DNA of 64,000 bases from Sinobaca qinghaiensis (GTDB taxonomy: Bacteria; Bacillota; Bacilli; Bacillales; Marinococcaceae). Shown here piece after piece: positions 60,546 through 64,000 of the stretch. Below the pieces are notes generated by a model. That model did not search any database. It saw nothing but the letters and a program-made list of their open reading frames with translations, and was not told where the DNA came from. Every line of letters starts with the position of its first letter. The stretch's first letter is position 1. A program made the translations under genes and the position numbers. The stretch lies in assembly GCF_003610495.1 (NCBI RefSeq), contig NZ_RAPK01000012.1, positions 1 to 64,000 of the forward strand, read 5' to 3'.

Positions 60546-60659
60546 CTCTTATCTTCCAAGACGACAGTCGTCTCTCCAGGTTAGCACCTTTCCGTTTCAT
60601 ACTTTCGGATGGTTGCCGGGTTTCGCAGGGCCTGTCCCTCCACCAGCTCGGGATAAGAG
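60546..60659 (-). ncRNA. SAM-I (S-box) riboswitch upstream of metK
   Basis: Minus strand: P1 pairs CTCTTATC (60652-60659) with GATAAGAG (60546-60553). Within it are the S-box core GAGCTGGTGGAGGGAC, TGCGAAACCCGGCAACC and AGGTGCTAA. Binding of SAM frees the terminator at 60490. The region 60371-60489 carries no other element and ends in the metK RBS. Confidence 0.96.
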
Positions 60660-60675
60660 TATCCGTTCGAAAAAT

Positions 60676-60704
60676 ATGTTACCTCAGTTCCAATCTCTTG
60701 TCAA
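60676..60704 (-). promoter_or_regulatory. Sigma-A promoter of the metK riboswitch transcript
   Basis: Minus strand perfect -35 TTGACA (60699-60704), 17-base spacer, -10 TAACAT (60676-60681), just upstream of the aptamer. Confidence 0.75.
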
Positions 60705-60815
60705 ATAAAGCATTTTCCTATGCTGTATGTCTTAAAAAAAATTTCTTTTCCATTAACAGAATAGCGTGATTTATTTTTGAAAATTTCCAATAGTAGTATA
60801 GACTAATATTTTTAA

Positions 60816-60826
60816 TGTGTTATACT
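60816..60826 (+). promoter_or_regulatory. CcpN-like operator over the pckA -10 region
   Basis: TGTGTTATACT fits every position of the B. subtilis CcpN consensus TRTGHYATAYW (recalled), and contains the -10 TATACT (60821-60826). A second, reversed, 9-of-11 match lies at 60795-60805. Confidence 0.55.
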
Positions 60827-60875
60827 AATTAACAATTAGATGATACTATTCAAGAAAAGAAAGGATTTTGCCGCC

Positions 60876-62474
<1,599 letters not shown>

Positions 62475-62510
62475 AGAAAAGCACTGCCGGCTGTCGGCAG
62501 TGCTTTTTCA
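62475..62510. terminator. Bidirectional terminator between pckA and ytkD
   Basis: AAAGCACTGCCG, GCTGT, CGGCAGTGCTTT with flanking A- and T-runs; overlaps the ytkD end. Confidence 0.9.
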
Positions 62511-62987
62511 TGTCCAATTTCTTTGTTTGAGCTCAGTAAGGCAGTAAGGAATAACGTCATCTCTCATTAAAAAACTAAAGGACGCATTATTTTTTAAATC
62601 TGCCGGAAGCTCCCTGGAGAGAACCGGTCCCAGGGTTTCCATATAATCCTCTTTCGGGATGAGTTCTTCTACCCGGGCAAAATATACATTTTTATAAATA
62701 ACCTCGGCTTTTCCTGTTACTTTATACTGTCCAAGCCATTCGATGGAAGCTAGACCAGCTCCTGTTTCTTCCCAGACTTCCCGCACCGCTGCGTCGTCTG
62801 GAAGTTCGCCGGCTTCCACTTTCCCGCCCGGAAATTCCAGCCCGCGTCTTGAGTGCCTGGTAAGCAGCCACTGCTCTTTGTACCGGCAGATTACCAGCAC
62901 ATGTCGCGGATCCGAAATAAAACCATGATCGTTAAATGTCAGCTGCACTTCATTTTTATAGTAATCCTGGAACGTAAAAATGTTCAT
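62508..62987 (-). CDS. ytkD: YtkD, Nudix hydrolase
   Basis: 159 residues versus 158 for B. subtilis YtkD. The Nudix box is GGKVEAGELPDDAAVREVWEE plus TG (about 67-89; consensus G-x5-E-x7-REUxEExGU). YtkD removes 8-oxo-dGTP and other nucleoside triphosphates during starvation. The ATG at 62987 is chosen for AAAGGAG upstream; the frame runs 43 codons back into the next gene. Usually follows pckA in Bacillus. Confidence 0.93.
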   Translation of the reverse strand: MNIFTFQDYYKNEVQLTFNDHGFISDPRHVLVICRYKEQWLLTRHSRRGLEFPGGKVEAGELPDDAAVREVWEETGAGLASIEWLGQYKVTGKAEVIYKNVYFARVEELIPKEDYMETLGPVLSRELPADLKNNASFSFLMRDDVIPYCLTELKQRNWT

Positions 62988-63024
62988 GAAAAGCTCCTTT
63001 AGCTCGTGTTCCTGCCGGCCTGTT

Positions 63025-63501
63025 TTAGTTTGTACTGCCGAATGATTCAAAAATACGCTGGGCCATTTTTGCTGACCGTATTCTGGAATTTTTTTTGCGC
63101 ACCTGAAATTCTTCAATCATTTCCGTTCCCGTGTATCCCTCTTTAGCAAGATCCTCTAAAATCATCTGCGAAACATCTTCCTGACCGCCTGCCATCTTTG
63201 CCTTAATCAACAGGCTGATGCCTTCGCTTAAATCAGACTGATCCATCACTGTTCCTGTCATGATCGCCGGTTCGTTTCGGGGGTCGGTAATGATAACTTC
63301 TATAACAAGTGGGTTTTCCTGGTCTCTGGAATGAATAAACCAGGTCTCCTGATCCCGGTCGACTACTGCATTAATAAGCCAGCTCCCGTCTTTTTCTTCC
63401 CGGTTGATAATTAATCCTTCTTTTAAAGGAATCGGAAGGTGGACAATCTCTCCATCTTCCTGCTCCAGGCATTGAAAGGACACAAGCCGAAACGTCTTCA
63501 T
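63025..63501 (-). CDS. YwpF-like family protein
   Basis: 158 residues. Begins MKTFRLVSFQCLEQEDGEIV and continues with LKEGLIINREEKDGSWLINA, matching the YwpF-like family (soluble, function unknown). C-terminal half is charged (EEFQVRKKNSRIRSAKMAQ). Separated by 37 bases from ytkD on the same strand and probably co-transcribed. RBS (AAACC-TTAATG context) is weak, so the exact start is slightly uncertain. Confidence 0.75.
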   Translation of the reverse strand: MKTFRLVSFQCLEQEDGEIVHLPIPLKEGLIINREEKDGSWLINAVVDRDQETWFIHSRDQENPLVIEVIITDPRNEPAIMTGTVMDQSDLSEGISLLIKAKMAGGQEDVSQMILEDLAKEGYTGTEMIEEFQVRKKNSRIRSAKMAQRIFESFGSTN

Positions 63502-63529
63502 TAAGGTTTCCCCCCGCTGTCATTCTATG

Positions 63530-63558
63530 TAAAAGAGGCCGAAGCCGGCCTCTTTCTG
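63530..63558 (-). terminator. Terminator of the PatB-like gene
   Basis: AAAGAGGCCGG, loop CTT, CGGCCTCTTTT on the minus strand, just after its stop. Confidence 0.85.
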
Positions 63559-63570
63559 ATGCCCGTTATC

Positions 63571-64000
63571 TTAAAGAGCCTGATACGCTTTATATAGACG
63601 CTGGAGACCTTCTTCTACGTTGGCACGGGGGCAGGCTACATTAATACGGATAAAACCTGCTCCTTCTGTTCCAAAAATGTGGCCGTCACTTACCGCCAGC
63701 CTGCCTTCTTCACGCAGCCAGTTCTGCTGCTCCGTGGCAGAAAGACCGAGGGCCCTCATATCAATCCAGATTAAATAGGTGCCCTGCGGCTTGATCACAT
63801 GAAGATCCGGCATATTGCTTTCCACATAATCTTTAACGTATTCCACGTTCCCACGAAGGTATGCAAGCAGCTCTTCCAGCCATTCTTCGCCTTCACGATA
63901 GGCCGCTTCTGCTGCAGCCGTTGCAAACGGGTTGTTAATTTCTACAAATTCGTCTGCCAGATGTTTTTCATAGGCTTTTCTGGAGTCGACCTGGTCAAAT
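63571..64000 (-). CDS. PatB/MalY-type PLP cystathionine beta-lyase or aminotransferase, C-terminal part
   Basis: The C-terminal about 142 residues of a PLP-dependent class I/II enzyme; the N-terminal part lies beyond the right edge. Visible are INNPFATAAAEAAY, YLRGNVEYVKDYVESNMPDL, PQGTYLIWIDMRALG and AGFIRINVACPRANVEEGLQ (C-terminal substrate-arginine region, RIN). The PLP lysine is not in the window. Length and ending match B. subtilis PatB. Aminotransferase versus C-S lyase cannot be settled here. Confidence 0.87.
   Translation of the reverse strand, partial: FDQVDSRKAYEKHLADEFVEINNPFATAAAEAAYREGEEWLEELLAYLRGNVEYVKDYVESNMPDLHVIKPQGTYLIWIDMRALGLSATEQQNWLREEGRLAVSDGHIFGTEGAGFIRINVACPRANVEEGLQRLYKAYQAL

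Overview
This 64 kb window is chromosomal DNA of a Bacillaceae-type Firmicute. Gene content and local order closely follow the Bacillus subtilis tyrS-acsA-acuABC-ccpA-aroA-ytxGH-murC-sftA-ytpRQP-ytoQP-ytzB-ytnP-trmB-ytmP-amyX-ytkP-ytgP-ytfP-leuS-ytqAB-ytiB-ytpAB-ytoA-metK-pckA-ytkD stretch. Many proteins are rich in Glu and Asp, and one penicillin-binding protein carries a long Glu/Ser tail. This suggests a salt- and/or alkali-adapted relative, but that is inference, not proof.

Layout. 1-322: the end of an IS3-family (IS150-group) insertion sequence, sitting inside what looks like the tyrS terminator. 339-2000: tyrS with a T-box leader. 2016-5483: a class A PBP. 5550-9969: the acetate module, with acsA divergent from acuABC. 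10097-20761: minus-strand ccpA, aroA (chorismate mutase-DAHP synthase), ytxH/ytxG, murC, two uncharacterised genes, a nicotinate phosphoribosyltransferase, sftA and ytpR. 20831-25727: ytpQ, ytpP, a PfoR-like membrane protein, ytoQ, a DUF84 NTPase, an M42 peptidase and ytzB. 25816-29620: the fructose operon fruR-fruK-fruA with a cre site and likely FruR operators. 29741-36344: lactonase, trmB, sugar kinase, ytmP, pullulanase, purU. 36369-46535: NERD-like protein, lrgAB, cysteine synthase, small DeoR regulator, pseudouridine synthase, a Rossmann protein, SEDS polymerase, MurJ-type flippase, YjbQ protein, flavoprotein and K+ channel. 46819-54214: leuS, the mnmL/mnmM tRNA-modification pair, beta- and gamma-class carbonic anhydrases, and ytpA/ytpB lipid enzymes. 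54270-57776: a formate dehydrogenase-like operon. 57930-59121: a PlcR-like regulator divergent from a 42-codon peptide gene. 59159-64000: metK with a SAM riboswitch, pckA, ytkD, a ywpF-like gene and the 3' part of a PatB-type lyase.

The genes point to central carbon control: CcpA, fructose PTS, acetate activation and its acetylation switch, and gluconeogenic pckA with a CcpN-like site. Alongside are cell-wall assembly (PBP, MurC, SEDS, MurJ), tRNA charging and modification, and stress-linked sigma-B-like promoters ahead of ytxG and the formate dehydrogenase operon.

The most novel candidate is at 57930-59121. A PlcR/RNPP-type HTH-TPR regulator faces a previously easy-to-miss small gene. That gene has a perfect Shine-Dalgarno and encodes a secretable-looking 42-residue peptide, so the pair could be a peptide quorum-sensing system. 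No tRNA, rRNA, CRISPR array or prophage was seen.
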